Of a stretch of 64,000 nucleotides of DNA, positions 36,222-44,829 are shown one piece after another. Both the position numbers and the translations under genes were made by a program. Numbering within the stretch: the first letter of the stretch is position 1; each line of letters begins with the position of its first letter. The notes below the pieces were generated by a model. That model did not search any database, was not told the DNA's origin, and was given only the letters and a program-made list of their open reading frames with translations. Source of the stretch: Sphingobium sp. (GTDB taxonomy: Bacteria; Pseudomonadota; Alphaproteobacteria; Sphingomonadales; Sphingomonadaceae); assembly GCA_009360885.1 (NCBI GenBank), contig SPEL01000001.1:473247-537246 (forward strand). Direction: 5' to 3'.

Positions 36222-36632
36222 ATGTTTCATATCCTTACCACCAGTGCGGCCCTTGCCTTTGCTCTTGGTTCTGCCGTGCCTGCAATGGCACAGGATATAC
36301 AGGCCGAAAGCCCGGCTCAGGCTGGAACCGCCCAGACGACAACGCAGGCCGCTCCGGCCGATCAGGCTGGCGCCACTAATGCTGCGTCACAGGTGACCGC
36401 GATCATTAACAGTGAGTTTCCCACTTATGATGGCGACGGGTCTGGTGATCTTAATAAGGCGGAATTTTCAAAGTGGATGCTCGCGCTTAAGCAGCAGGAG
36501 CTGCAAACCACCGGGGCGACATTAAGCCCTGCGGAGTTAACGCAATGGGCTGATGCAGCCTTCGCCACGGCTGATACCGACAAGAGCGGTACTGTCAGCA
36601 AGGAAGAATTGACGCGCTATCTGGGCGGTTGA
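36222..36632 (+). CDS. Periplasmic EF-hand calcium-binding protein
   Basis: 136 residues with a signal peptide (cleavage near AMA-Q, residue 23), an Ala/Gln/Thr-rich linker (25-55) and two EF-hand loops: DGDGSGDLNKAE at 70-81 and D118 to E129 (DTDKSGTVSKEE). Both loops have all acidic ligands, so calcium binding is likely. GAAGGAG precedes the start. No partner gene is apparent. Similar short two-EF-hand proteins are common in sphingomonads; function unknown. Confidence 0.82.
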   Translation: MFHILTTSAALAFALGSAVPAMAQDIQAESPAQAGTAQTTTQAAPADQAGATNAASQVTAIINSEFPTYDGDGSGDLNKAEFSKWMLALKQQELQTTGATLSPAELTQWADAAFATADTDKSGTVSKEELTRYLGG

Positions 36633-36687
36633 TGGTTCACAGGAAAGAGAGCGGATTAGCGGTGTCGGGCAGGCTCTCTTTTCTGGC

Positions 36688-36720
36688 AGGACGCATCCTT
36701 ATTGGGGGTGCGTCCTGTTT
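36688..36720 (+). terminator. Hairpin terminator after the EF-hand gene
   Basis: An 11-bp stem (36688-36698 with 36706-36716, one G-U pair), loop of 7, followed by a short T run. It lies between the convergent EF-hand and radC genes. Confidence 0.6.
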
Positions 36721-36739
36721 CATGAGTGAAATCGCGTTT

Positions 36740-37618
36740 TCAGAACAGCCCCATGGACCGCATGCTGGAAAAGCCTTCATTTCCGACGATGATATGGTCA
36801 TGGACGGCGATGCCCAAAGGTTTTCCGGCTTCTATTATGTGGCGGGTGATGGCGATGTCCTGCTTGCTGGGCTGGGGGGAGCCGCTGGGATGATTGTGAA
36901 CTAATATCAACGAGGAGGAGCCGAAATCTATCGCCCGGCGGATGACCTCCCTTGCATAAATGGCGGCCTGATCGACCGATCCGTCATGCATGTGATCGTC
37001 CCGAATCAGCATATTGCGGGCGTTCAGGTGTAGCACCCGCACTCTCTCTATCTTCAAAAACGCCATGTCAGCGCGCAAATAATCCAGCAAAGCCTGCCAG
37101 CTTGCTAGAACTGGCTGTGTTTCCACTGGCGCCCGCAGCAGGCGTAGCGCGGACGCCTGCGCAATTTTAAGCGCCGAAACGCTGGTGTCGCCCATGCCGG
37201 GAAAGCGGGCAAGGGCATCCCAGTCAGCGCTCAGTAGCCCGCCAATGCCGCCAAAATGCGCGAGCAATGCCTTGGCCAGCGGCTTTGTGTCGCGGCGCGG
37301 AATGGCAAGGGCGAGTAAATATTCAATCAGTTCATGGTCCAGCAACGCATCAGGCCCGCCTTCGGCCATGCGCTGGCGCAAACGGGCGCGGTGGCCGGTG
37401 CCGTGATGAGGTGTAGGGGCGTCGTTTTTGTCGGAATTTTGGGGCGATTTTTTCCGCCCTGCCTTTGCTGGGGCATCTTCCGCTTTATCTGTCTCAGGCG
37501 CGTTTTCTTCCCTTGGCGCAGCGAACAAAGACAGGCTATGCTGCGGTGCGAAAGGGGCCTCCGCCAATCGGGCGGTGTTTTGGCTCTGCTCATCGTGGTC
37601 AGATGGTCGGCTGGTCAT
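36740..37618 (-). CDS. radC: RadC family protein (JAB/MPN domain)
   Basis: 292 residues. A nonconserved charged N-terminus (about 1-70) leads to a helix-hairpin-helix region (RFPGMGDTSVSALKIAQA) and then the JAB metalloprotease-like domain (about 165-290). The metal site is VHNHPSGSPQPSKQD. Despite the name, a DNA repair role is not established. The extra N-terminus has Lys/Pro repeats and may be partly untranslated. Confidence 0.9.
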   Translation of the reverse strand: MTSRPSDHDEQSQNTARLAEAPFAPQHSLSLFAAPREENAPETDKAEDAPAKAGRKKSPQNSDKNDAPTPHHGTGHRARLRQRMAEGGPDALLDHELIEYLLALAIPRRDTKPLAKALLAHFGGIGGLLSADWDALARFPGMGDTSVSALKIAQASALRLLRAPVETQPVLASWQALLDYLRADMAFLKIERVRVLHLNARNMLIRDDHMHDGSVDQAAIYAREVIRRAIDFGSSSLILVHNHPSGSPQPSKQDIAITRHIIEAGKPLGIAVHDHIIVGNEGFSSMRSMGLF

Positions 37619-37728
37619 GAACTCTGTAGCTAGGCGTTGCTAAATCACCCGGCAAGGATATTTACAAGAGATCAAGCGTTTGACCTGACATAGCCGGGCT
37701 GGCGTTTATTCCTGTCTGGCTGTGGTGA

Positions 37729-40700
37729 ATGAGCAGCGGAGTAGAAGAAACGCGCATGAATGGTGGCGGGGAAGCAGATGGTGCGGCGCAGATAGCAAGG
37801 GACCGCAGGCGCATAATGGCGCGGCGGCGTATCATGCTGGGCATCACCTTGTCTCTTGCGGGTGGGCTGGGCGCTCTATGGTTGATGCGTACATCTATTG
37901 CCGATCATTTGGTGCAGCAGCAGTTAGAGGCGCGCGGGATTAAAGGGCGCTACACCCTCTCGCAAATCGCCTTTCGCACGCAGCGCATTGAAAATCTGGT
38001 GCTGGGTGATCCGGCCCGACCTGATCTGACGGCGCGGGCGGTTGAGGTCGATATTGATTATGGGGCGTGGATACCCCGTGTGGGGGCGGTTCGCGCGCGG
38101 GGTGTGCGGCTATATGGCAGCGTAGATGACAAGGGCGTCCATCTGGGGGAGCTGGATAAATTTCGTGATCCTGCATCCAAAGACCCCTTTGCTTTTCCCG
38201 ATATTCATCTGACGCTGAGCGATGGTCGTGCCCGTCTGGATACGCCAGCGGGTGCTTTGGGGCTGGCGGTTGAGGGGCGCGGCAGGCTGAACGATGGCTT
38301 TACCGGAACGGTCGGCGCATTGATGCGTAATGCGGCCTATGCCGGATGCACTGCCCCGGTGGCGAGCGCTTATCTCAAGCTGAAGATAGATGATGGCGCG
38401 CCTTCATGGACTGGCCCGTTGCGCGCCGATGCACTGAGGTGTCGGGGCGGTGGTGCTGGGCAGACGGTGACGCTTGCGGGGCTTGCCATTCAGACAGATA
38501 TGAAGCTGGACAGCCGGTTTGAGGAAATATCGGGCAGACTGACCGGCGGCGCGCAGGCGGCAGGCGGCAAGGGGATTACCTTAGCCGCGCCCCGGCTGGA
38601 TATGCATTTGGCTGGCACCATAGCGGGCAAGAAAGGCGTTGCGCTGAAAGGGCGCGGTGAACTGGCGTTATCGGGCTTTGGTGCAGGGGGCGGGGCTGGC
38701 TCTGGTACGAGGAAGCTGCGTACAGGCACTGCGCGATTGGAAGGTGACTGGCAATGGAAGGGCGGGCCTTCTGCCGGAAATAAGCAGGGCGCGTCGCTGC
38801 CTTTGCTCGCCAATGCTATATTCGATGTGCGGCAACTAAGCGGCGTTGATGCATCATCCTTAGGCGGTATGGCACGGAGCATGGCGCAAACCCCCGTTGG
38901 CCCATTGGCGGAAAAGCTGGTGCGCGGCATATCAGGGTTGCAGGCGGATAATCGCCTGACCGGGCGTATCGCTTTTGACGGGGTGAAGCAGCAGATCACA
39001 CTTCCTTCCATCAGCCTGAAGGGCAAAGGGGGCGAGCATGTTGGCCTAAGCGATGATGGGGAAATCCGTCTGGGGCTGGCCGATGGGCGCTGGGCGTTGA
39101 ATGGCGGGCTGAGCGCTGGCGGCGGGGACTTGCCGGAACTGGCGCTGCGCCTGAAACCGATGGCGCGGGGCGGTGTCTCTGGCGAGATGTTCATGCGGCC
39201 TTATACTGCGGCCAATGCAGCAGGGCAGGCCCGGCTGGAGGTCGGCAGGGTCCGTTTCTCGGCGGATGCCAGTGGCCACACGCGCATTACCACCCAAATG
39301 AAGCTGGATGGGCCATTGCCCGGTGGGCGGGTGCAGGGGTTGAATGTGCCGGTAATGGCAATGCTGGACGGGCGTGGCGGCTGGTCAATCAATCCCGGAT
39401 GCACGCCGGTGGCATTCAGGGCATTGGAGGCTTCTTCGGTGGCGTTGGGCGCGCATAGCCTCTCCCTTTGTGCAGAACAGGGCGGAGCATTACTGGCGTC
39501 GCGCGGCGGGCGGATAAGCGGCGGCGGTGCGCTGCGGGATGTGGCGCTCAGTGGGCGTCTGGGCGAAACGGCGATGCGCTTCACGGCGCAGTCAGCGGGG
39601 CTTTCGCTGGCGCAATCGGGCCTGACAATAGAGGGCGCGGAGCTGTTGCTAGGCGATAGGGCTGCCCCTGTCCGGCTGGCGGCGGCGCGGGTTGATGGGC
39701 TGATGAAGGGAGCTGGTTTTGGCGGCGCTCTCTCCGGCGTAGAGGCAAAGATCGCTTCTGTTCCGCTGCTGGTTGAGGAAGGGCAGGCGCGTTGGGGCTA
39801 TGCGCATGGCGCGCTCACGCTCAATGGTCGCATCCTTGTGCTGGATGACGCCGCGCCGGATCGGTTTAACCCGGTCGAATCGAGAGATTTCGCATTGAGG
39901 CTGGCGGATGGACGAATCACCGCTGCCGGTACATTGAACCCGCCGGGTAAAGACCGGCAGATTGCCTCTGTTACCATCAGTCATAATCTGGGTAACAGTG
40001 TTGGTCGTGCGGATTTTCGTGTCGATGGGCTGAAATTTGATCCTCAGCTTCAGCCCGATGAACTGACCCATTTGGCTCTTGGCGTGGTCGCCAATGTGAA
40101 GGGGGCCGTCGATGGCAATGGGGCGATTCTCTGGCGTGGTTCCAACGTTACCAGCACGGGTGAGTTTACCACACAGGGCATGGACCTTGCCGCCGCCTTT
40201 GGGCCAGTGCAGGGGTTGTCCACCACGATTCGCTTTACCGATTTGCTGGGCATGGTGTCAGAGCCGCATCAGGAGGTGCGCCTCGTTAGTGTTCACCCTG
40301 GCATTGAAGTGCGCGATGGCGTGGTGAAATATCAGCTCTTGGCCGATCAGCGCGTGGCGATAGAAGGCGGCGAGTGGCCGCTTGCCCAAGGGCGGCTCTC
40401 ATTACTCCCCACCGTGATGGATATGAGCGCAGAACGTGCCCGCAACCTTACCTTCCGCGTGGTCGGTATGGAGGCAGGGGCCTTTATCGACCTGATGGAA
40501 ATAGAGAATGTCAGCGCCACTGGCACTTTTGACGGTCTGCTCCCCATGGTGTTTGATGCGCAGGGTGGGCGTATCGTCGGCGGTGTTATTGCTGCGCGGC
40601 AGCAGGATATGCCGCCGCTTATCATCAATCCGGCTGAGGGGCTGACGATTCCTTGTGATTCGAATCGTAACGCTGGGCGATTGTCTTATGTGGGGCAGGT

Positions 40701-41067
40701 GTCGAATGAAAATCTGGGCGCAACTGGGAAGATGGCCTTCGATGCCCTCAAGGATTTGCAATATAAGTGCCTGACAATATTGATGGATGGCGCGATTGAT
40801 GGCGAAGTGGTGGCGCAGGTTATCTTTAACGGTGTCAATCGCGGTGAATTATCCAGCGTGCCGAAAATCATCGCGAAGAAATTTGTTGGCCTGCCTTTCC
40901 TGTTCAATATCAAGATAGAGGCGCCGTTTCGGGGCCTGATGGGAACGGCGCAATCCTTCATCGACCCACGCATCAGGATTCGTGAGGAAATGGAAAAACA
41001 ATTAATGCCGGTCGCCGGAAATGGGGTTGTCGTTCAGCCCCGCGACAGCGACACTATGCGTAAATAA
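37729..41067 (+). CDS. ydbH: YdbH family intermembrane phospholipid transport protein
   Basis: 1112-residue AsmA-like protein: an N-terminal membrane helix (about 36-52), a very long beta-rich periplasmic part, and the C-terminal YdbH/DctA-associated domain (about 770-1090). E. coli YdbH bridges the inner and outer membranes together with YnbE and carries phospholipids. ynbE- and ydbL-like genes follow here in the same order. The start has weak ribosome binding sites and could be the ATG at 37756. Assignment rests on length, architecture and the two partner genes. Confidence 0.85.
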   Translation: MSSGVEETRMNGGGEADGAAQIARDRRRIMARRRIMLGITLSLAGGLGALWLMRTSIADHLVQQQLEARGIKGRYTLSQIAFRTQRIENLVLGDPARPDLTARAVEVDIDYGAWIPRVGAVRARGVRLYGSVDDKGVHLGELDKFRDPASKDPFAFPDIHLTLSDGRARLDTPAGALGLAVEGRGRLNDGFTGTVGALMRNAAYAGCTAPVASAYLKLKIDDGAPSWTGPLRADALRCRGGGAGQTVTLAGLAIQTDMKLDSRFEEISGRLTGGAQAAGGKGITLAAPRLDMHLAGTIAGKKGVALKGRGELALSGFGAGGGAGSGTRKLRTGTARLEGDWQWKGGPSAGNKQGASLPLLANAIFDVRQLSGVDASSLGGMARSMAQTPVGPLAEKLVRGISGLQADNRLTGRIAFDGVKQQITLPSISLKGKGGEHVGLSDDGEIRLGLADGRWALNGGLSAGGGDLPELALRLKPMARGGVSGEMFMRPYTAANAAGQARLEVGRVRFSADASGHTRITTQMKLDGPLPGGRVQGLNVPVMAMLDGRGGWSINPGCTPVAFRALEASSVALGAHSLSLCAEQGGALLASRGGRISGGGALRDVALSGRLGETAMRFTAQSAGLSLAQSGLTIEGAELLLGDRAAPVRLAAARVDGLMKGAGFGGALSGVEAKIASVPLLVEEGQARWGYAHGALTLNGRILVLDDAAPDRFNPVESRDFALRLADGRITAAGTLNPPGKDRQIASVTISHNLGNSVGRADFRVDGLKFDPQLQPDELTHLALGVVANVKGAVDGNGAILWRGSNVTSTGEFTTQGMDLAAAFGPVQGLSTTIRFTDLLGMVSEPHQEVRLVSVHPGIEVRDGVVKYQLLADQRVAIEGGEWPLAQGRLSLLPTVMDMSAERARNLTFRVVGMEAGAFIDLMEIENVSATGTFDGLLPMVFDAQGGRIVGGVIAARQQDMPPLIINPAEGLTIPCDSNRNAGRLSYVGQVSNENLGATGKMAFDALKDLQYKCLTILMDGAIDGEVVAQVIFNGVNRGELSSVPKIIAKKFVGLPFLFNIKIEAPFRGLMGTAQSFIDPRIRIREEMEKQLMPVAGNGVVVQPRDSDTMRK

Positions 41068-41076
41068 GGAGATGAA

Positions 41077-41316
41077 ATGAGCCATAGGTGCGATATGCGG
41101 GGCGATGAAAAGGTTTATGGAGCAGGGCGGGGCCTCGGTGTCATACTGATGGCGGGGTGCATGGTTGCGCTGCTGGGCGGGTGTATTTCTGTAAAAGCGC
41201 CTGATAAACCTATTGAAATCAACCTGAACGTTAAAATTCAACAGGAAGTGGTCGTTCGTCTTCAAAAAGATGCGCAGGACCTCATCCAGAATAATCCGGA
41301 GCTATTCCCAGAATGA
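41077..41316 (+). CDS. ynbE: YnbE-like lipoprotein
   Basis: 79 residues with AAGGAG five bases before the start. Lipobox LLGGC at about residue 36, after an unusually long N-terminal stretch, then a short mature part with PDKPIEINLNVKIQQEVVVR and NPELFPE, as in YnbE. E. coli YnbE is an outer membrane lipoprotein that forms a beta-stack extending YdbH. The stop overlaps the start of the next gene by 4 bases. Confidence 0.87.
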   Translation: MSHRCDMRGDEKVYGAGRGLGVILMAGCMVALLGGCISVKAPDKPIEINLNVKIQQEVVVRLQKDAQDLIQNNPELFPE

Positions 41317-41723
41317 AACGCACATCTTTCCTGTTTTCGGCGGCCCTTGGTCTCGCGCTTGCGGGCGGCTGTGGTCTCATCTTTTCTTCCGATTCGGCCT
41401 ATGCGCAATCCGGCGCGGTTGCGGCTGCTATGTCTGATGGATCCGTTGGGGAGCAATCAGATGGTTATCTCGGCATAGCGGGCTCTGCTGGTGCTGATGT
41501 CCGCGCTGAGGTCGAAGCCATTAACATTAAGCGCCGCGCCGCTTATACAGACCTTGCGGCTAAACGGGGGGTTACTGTGGCTGATGTCGCTGCTGCAACC
41601 GGCTGTCAGACCCTCGCCAGTCGCGTAAAAGCTGGTCAGGCCTATCGTATCGGTACTGGGGCGTGGCAGAAAAAGACTGCGGCACCGATCGCTTTGCCTA
41701 GCTATTGCGCCACTGCAAACTGA
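41313..41723 (+). CDS. ydbL: YdbL-like protein (DUF1318)
   Basis: 136 residues with a signal peptide (cleavage near AYA-Q, residue 31). The mature part has EVEAINIKRRAAYTDLAAKR and GVTVADVAAATGCQTL, matching DUF1318/YdbL. In E. coli YdbL is a periplasmic chaperone-like partner that controls YnbE stacking on YdbH. Translationally coupled to ynbE. A terminator follows. Confidence 0.87.
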   Translation: MKRTSFLFSAALGLALAGGCGLIFSSDSAYAQSGAVAAAMSDGSVGEQSDGYLGIAGSAGADVRAEVEAINIKRRAAYTDLAAKRGVTVADVAAATGCQTLASRVKAGQAYRIGTGAWQKKTAAPIALPSYCATAN

Positions 41724-41727
41724 AGGA

Positions 41728-41767
41728 GAAGTGCGTAAGAGTATCGTTATTCTTCCGCACTTCTTTC
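41728..41767 (+). terminator. Terminator after ydbL
   Basis: 8-bp outer stem GAAGTGCG/CGCACTTC with an inner AGAGT/ATTCT pairing and a TTTC tail. Confidence 0.6.
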
Positions 41768-41917
41768 CTGCCTTCTTTCAACTATGCGCCCAATGCGGCA
41801 AGAGGCTGGTTGACTTGGCCCTTTACCCTTTCTAAACGGGCCGCGCCTTGACGGGTGCAATGGATGCGGTCCATGCTTTTTATTTCCGGTCGCCATTGGC
41901 AGGAAGGGAAAGCAGGA

Positions 41918-42235
41918 ATGTCAGATATTGAACCCGGGCAAGACCCGGTTCGGGAAGACCCCCGCATTAGTTCGCTGAAAAAGCGAATCGGTGAGGTGGA
42001 GCATCTCGAACGAATCAGAACCGGTCAGCGTGATCCTGTGGCGGAGGAAAATAACCGCCTTGGTAATCGCGTGCTGGCGGAATTGATTGGTGGTCTTGCT
42101 GGCGGAGCGTTGATCGGCTGGTTTTTGGACCATGTCATTGGCACTTCCCCCTGGCTCCTGCTGGTGTTCCTCTTTCTGGGGATAATAGTTGCCTTCAGGA
42201 ATATTATCAGAATTTCGACGCGGCGCCCTGACTGA
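41918..42235 (+). CDS. atpI: F0F1 ATP synthase assembly protein I
   Basis: 105 residues from the ATG at 41918 with AGCAGGA upstream; the frame reaches 41855 without similarity. Two membrane helices (about 55-73 and 79-96), with the AELIGGLAGGALIGWFLDHV region typical of AtpI. It helps assemble the c-ring. First gene of the F0 operon. Confidence 0.92.
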   Translation: MSDIEPGQDPVREDPRISSLKKRIGEVEHLERIRTGQRDPVAEENNRLGNRVLAELIGGLAGGALIGWFLDHVIGTSPWLLLVFLFLGIIVAFRNIIRISTRRPD

Positions 42236-42278
42236 ATTTAGGGTGTCACGGTTTAGATAATTGGTTCGGGGGTTAAGA

Positions 42279-43064
42279 GTGGCAGAATCCGGTAAAATCG
42301 ACCCGATGCACCAGTTTGTGATCCAGCCGATGTTCGGCACCGGTGATCTGTCGGTGGGCGGGTATAATATCGCCTTTACCAACAGCTCGCTGTGGATGGT
42401 TGTCACTGCCGTGGTGCTCTGGATATTCGTTGCTGGTGGTATGAAGCGCAGCCTCGTTCCGGGTCGCTGGCAGATGTCGGTTGAGTTTTTCACCGGTTTC
42501 ATCAACAAGCTGTTGACCGATAATGTGGGTGATAATGGCAAGAAATACATGCCTTATGTATTTTCGTTGTTCATGTTCATCCTGATCGGCAATATTTTGG
42601 GTATGCTGCCGCTGGGCCTGCTGGGTGTCCATCCCTTCACCTTCACCAGCCACTTCACCGTTACAGGGGCGCTGGCTATCCTCAGCTTCCTGATTGTGCT
42701 GGTGGTTGGCTTCTGGAAGCATGGTTTCCACTTCTTCTCGCTGTTCGTACCGCACGGTACGCCGCTGCCGATGATCCCGGTGATCTTCCCGATCGAACTG
42801 GTGTCCTTCATGGTGCGTCCGTTCAGCCTCGGTTTGCGTCTGTTCGTTGCGATGACCGCAGGACACGTATTGCTGAAGGTTCTGGCGGGTTTCGTTATTA
42901 ATTCTACCAATGCTGGCGCTGGCTATGGCGCGCTGGTTGGTATTCCCAGCTTCACGCTGATGATCGGTATTAACGCGCTGGAACTGCTGGTTGCCTGCAT
43001 TCAGGCCTATGTGTTCGCGCTGTTGACCTCGGTCTACATTAACGACGCTGAAAATCTTCATTAA
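42279..43064 (+). CDS. atpB: F0F1 ATP synthase subunit a
   Basis: 261 residues from a GTG at 42279, with GGGGG upstream; the frame back to 42261 is not needed. Five or six membrane helices. The essential proton-channel arginine lies in FSLGLRLFVAMTAGHVL, and the start PMHQFVIQPMF is typical of alphaproteobacterial subunit a. It forms the proton half-channels with the c-ring. Confidence 0.96.
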   Translation: MAESGKIDPMHQFVIQPMFGTGDLSVGGYNIAFTNSSLWMVVTAVVLWIFVAGGMKRSLVPGRWQMSVEFFTGFINKLLTDNVGDNGKKYMPYVFSLFMFILIGNILGMLPLGLLGVHPFTFTSHFTVTGALAILSFLIVLVVGFWKHGFHFFSLFVPHGTPLPMIPVIFPIELVSFMVRPFSLGLRLFVAMTAGHVLLKVLAGFVINSTNAGAGYGALVGIPSFTLMIGINALELLVACIQAYVFALLTSVYINDAENLH

Positions 43065-43114
43065 TTAGTTCATCAATTTCACTAAGCACAAGTTTCAGAA
43101 AAGGAGTTATCATT

Positions 43115-43342
43115 ATGGACGCAGAAGCCGCAAAGCTGTTGGGTGCTGGTCTGGCCGCTATCGGTGCAGGTCTTGCTGCTCTTGGTGTGGGTAATGTTTT
43201 CGCTTCCTTCCTCGAAGGCGCACTGCGCAATCCTTCGGCTGCTGATGGTCAGCAGGGCCGTCTGTTCATCGGTTTTGCCGCTGCCGAACTTCTTGGTCTG
43301 CTGGCATTCGTTATCGCGATGATTCTGGTATTCGTCGCCTAA
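43115..43342 (+). CDS. atpE: F0F1 ATP synthase subunit c
   Basis: 75-residue hairpin of two membrane helices with the polar loop RNPSAADGQQGRLF and the ion-binding E58 (FAAAELL). The residues around E58 do not show an obvious sodium-binding set, so a proton is the likely ion. GAAAAGGAG precedes the start. A hairpin between this gene and the next may stabilise its message. Confidence 0.98.
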   Translation: MDAEAAKLLGAGLAAIGAGLAALGVGNVFASFLEGALRNPSAADGQQGRLFIGFAAAELLGLLAFVIAMILVFVA

Positions 43343-43367
43343 GCATCTGTTTGATGTGATTGCTGCC

Positions 43368-43390
43368 GGGGCGGGTTTAATGCCCGCTCC
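43368..43390 (+). other. Intercistronic hairpin between atpE and atpF'
   Basis: 8-bp stem GGGGCGGG/CCCGCTCC with loop TTTAATG and no T run, so it is not a terminator. A structure here could protect atpE mRNA and help give the higher c-subunit yield. Confidence 0.45.
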
Positions 43391-43428
43391 GCACTTTATT
43401 CTCTGATTGAACGAACGGGACGGGTGAG

Positions 43429-43923
43429 ATGCCTCAGATAGCCCAGCTTGCCGCAACCTATAGCTCCCAGATTTTCTGGCTGCTGCTTACCTTTGGACTG
43501 GTATTCTTTGTGATCGGTCTGGGTATGGTGCCGAAAATCCAGTCAACGGTTGATCTGCGCAATGCAAAAATCGCCGATGATCTGGCCCGTGCTAAGGCGG
43601 CTTTTGCCCGTGCGGATGAAATTGAAGAGGATTGCCGCAAGCGCGATACAGAAAATCGCGCATCGGCTCAGTCCATTGTCGCTGATGCACGCGCTAAGGC
43701 TGCGGCAGAAAGTGAAAAGCAGGTTGCTGCTGCTGACGCCAAAATTGCTGTTCAAATTGCCAGTGCTGAAGAAGCCATTGCTGCCTCTTCCGCTAAGGCA
43801 CTGACAGAAATCGAAGCTGTCGCCGCAGAAGCTGCACAGGATATGGTCGCCCGTATTTCTGGTGGTGAAGTTTCGCGGGATGCCGCAACGCAGGCCGTAA
43901 AGGTGGCTTTGGCACATGGCTAA
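43429..43923 (+). CDS. atpF': F0F1 ATP synthase subunit b' (AtpF')
   Basis: 164 residues. One N-terminal membrane helix (about 13-32) then a long Ala/Lys/Glu-rich coiled coil. Split b/b' stalks are typical of alphaproteobacteria and cyanobacteria. The 3' end overlaps the next b gene by 8 bases. Confidence 0.9.
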   Translation: MPQIAQLAATYSSQIFWLLLTFGLVFFVIGLGMVPKIQSTVDLRNAKIADDLARAKAAFARADEIEEDCRKRDTENRASAQSIVADARAKAAAESEKQVAAADAKIAVQIASAEEAIAASSAKALTEIEAVAAEAAQDMVARISGGEVSRDAATQAVKVALAHG

Positions 43924-44554
43924 GGAAGCAATGATGAACAGCGTAGCAGGTTCGCAGGCTGTGGCCGAAAATCTTAGGCATGCCGATAAGGTTCAGGATC
44001 TTTCTGGCGAGGTTCATGCTGCTACTGAAGCTGCAGGTGGTCCGGCGGATCATCATGTGGAACCTAAGGCGCTTGGCATGGATTCGACCGTCTGGGTCAG
44101 CCTTGCTATGGCTGTTCTCCTTATTCTCCTTCTGGTGAAGAAGGTGCCAGCTGCCATCGGTAAGGCATTGGATGGTCGGATTGCAGATATTCGCAAACAG
44201 CTTGATGAAGCCACAAAGCTGCGCGCTGAGGCCGAAGAGCTGAAAACTGAATATCAGGCGAAGCTGGCAGGTGCAGAAAAAGATGCAGTGGCCATGCGTG
44301 CCCGCGCTGAAGAAGAAGCTGCCATCTTGATTGCAGAGGCGAAGGCCAATGCGGCTGATCTGGTACAGCGTCGTCAGAAAATGGCCGAGGATAAGATTGC
44401 TGCTGCTGAGCGTACCGCGATTGCGGATATTCGCGCTCGCGCTGTTGGTGCGGCAACCGCTGCCGCTTCGACGCTCATCGCGCAAAATCATGATGCCAAT
44501 GCTGATAAAGCAATGGTTGATGGCGTGATTAAATCGCTGGAAACAATCAATTGA
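43916..44554 (+). CDS. atpF: F0F1 ATP synthase subunit b
   Basis: 212 residues, with an N-terminal extension of about 60 residues (starting MAKEAMMNSVAGSQ) before the membrane helix (about 60-77) and a long charged coiled coil. This is the second stalk subunit, coupled to atpF'. The F1 genes (atpHAGDC) are not in this window, as usual for this class. The operon ends with a terminator. Confidence 0.92.
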   Translation: MAKEAMMNSVAGSQAVAENLRHADKVQDLSGEVHAATEAAGGPADHHVEPKALGMDSTVWVSLAMAVLLILLLVKKVPAAIGKALDGRIADIRKQLDEATKLRAEAEELKTEYQAKLAGAEKDAVAMRARAEEEAAILIAEAKANAADLVQRRQKMAEDKIAAAERTAIADIRARAVGAATAAASTLIAQNHDANADKAMVDGVIKSLETIN

Positions 44555-44590
44555 TTTGATAGGGCTTCGCCCTGCATTTAATGATTTATG

Positions 44591-44624
44591 CCCCCTTTGG
44601 CCTATTAGGTCAGAGGGGGTTTTC
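44591..44624 (+). terminator. Terminator after atpF
   Basis: CCCCCT/AGGGGG stem extended by an inner GGCCT/AGGT pairing, then TTTT. It closes the F0 operon. Confidence 0.75.
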
Positions 44625-44771
44625 GTATAATGAGTCCCTTGATAGTCATGGCATTTTTATAATGCGGGGCTACGCCGACCATATACATCGGAAATCTGGC
44701 TGATTGAAACGTTGCTTTGCCGCTGGAAGGCTCGGCACCATGATAAAGGCATCGTAGCCAAGGGATATACT

Positions 44772-44816
44772 CGTCCTGAGGTAAAGCGTCCTGAGGTAAA
44801 GCGTCCTGAGGTAAAG
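44772..44816 (+). repeat. Three perfect 15-base direct repeats upstream of uvrC
   Basis: The unit CGTCCTGAGGTAAAG occurs three times without mismatch at 44772, 44787 and 44802. The array ends 14 bases before the uvrC ATG at 44830. Each unit contains a GAGG element that resembles a ribosome binding site. Confidence 0.9.
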
Positions 44817-44829
44817 ATTATCTTCGCCT

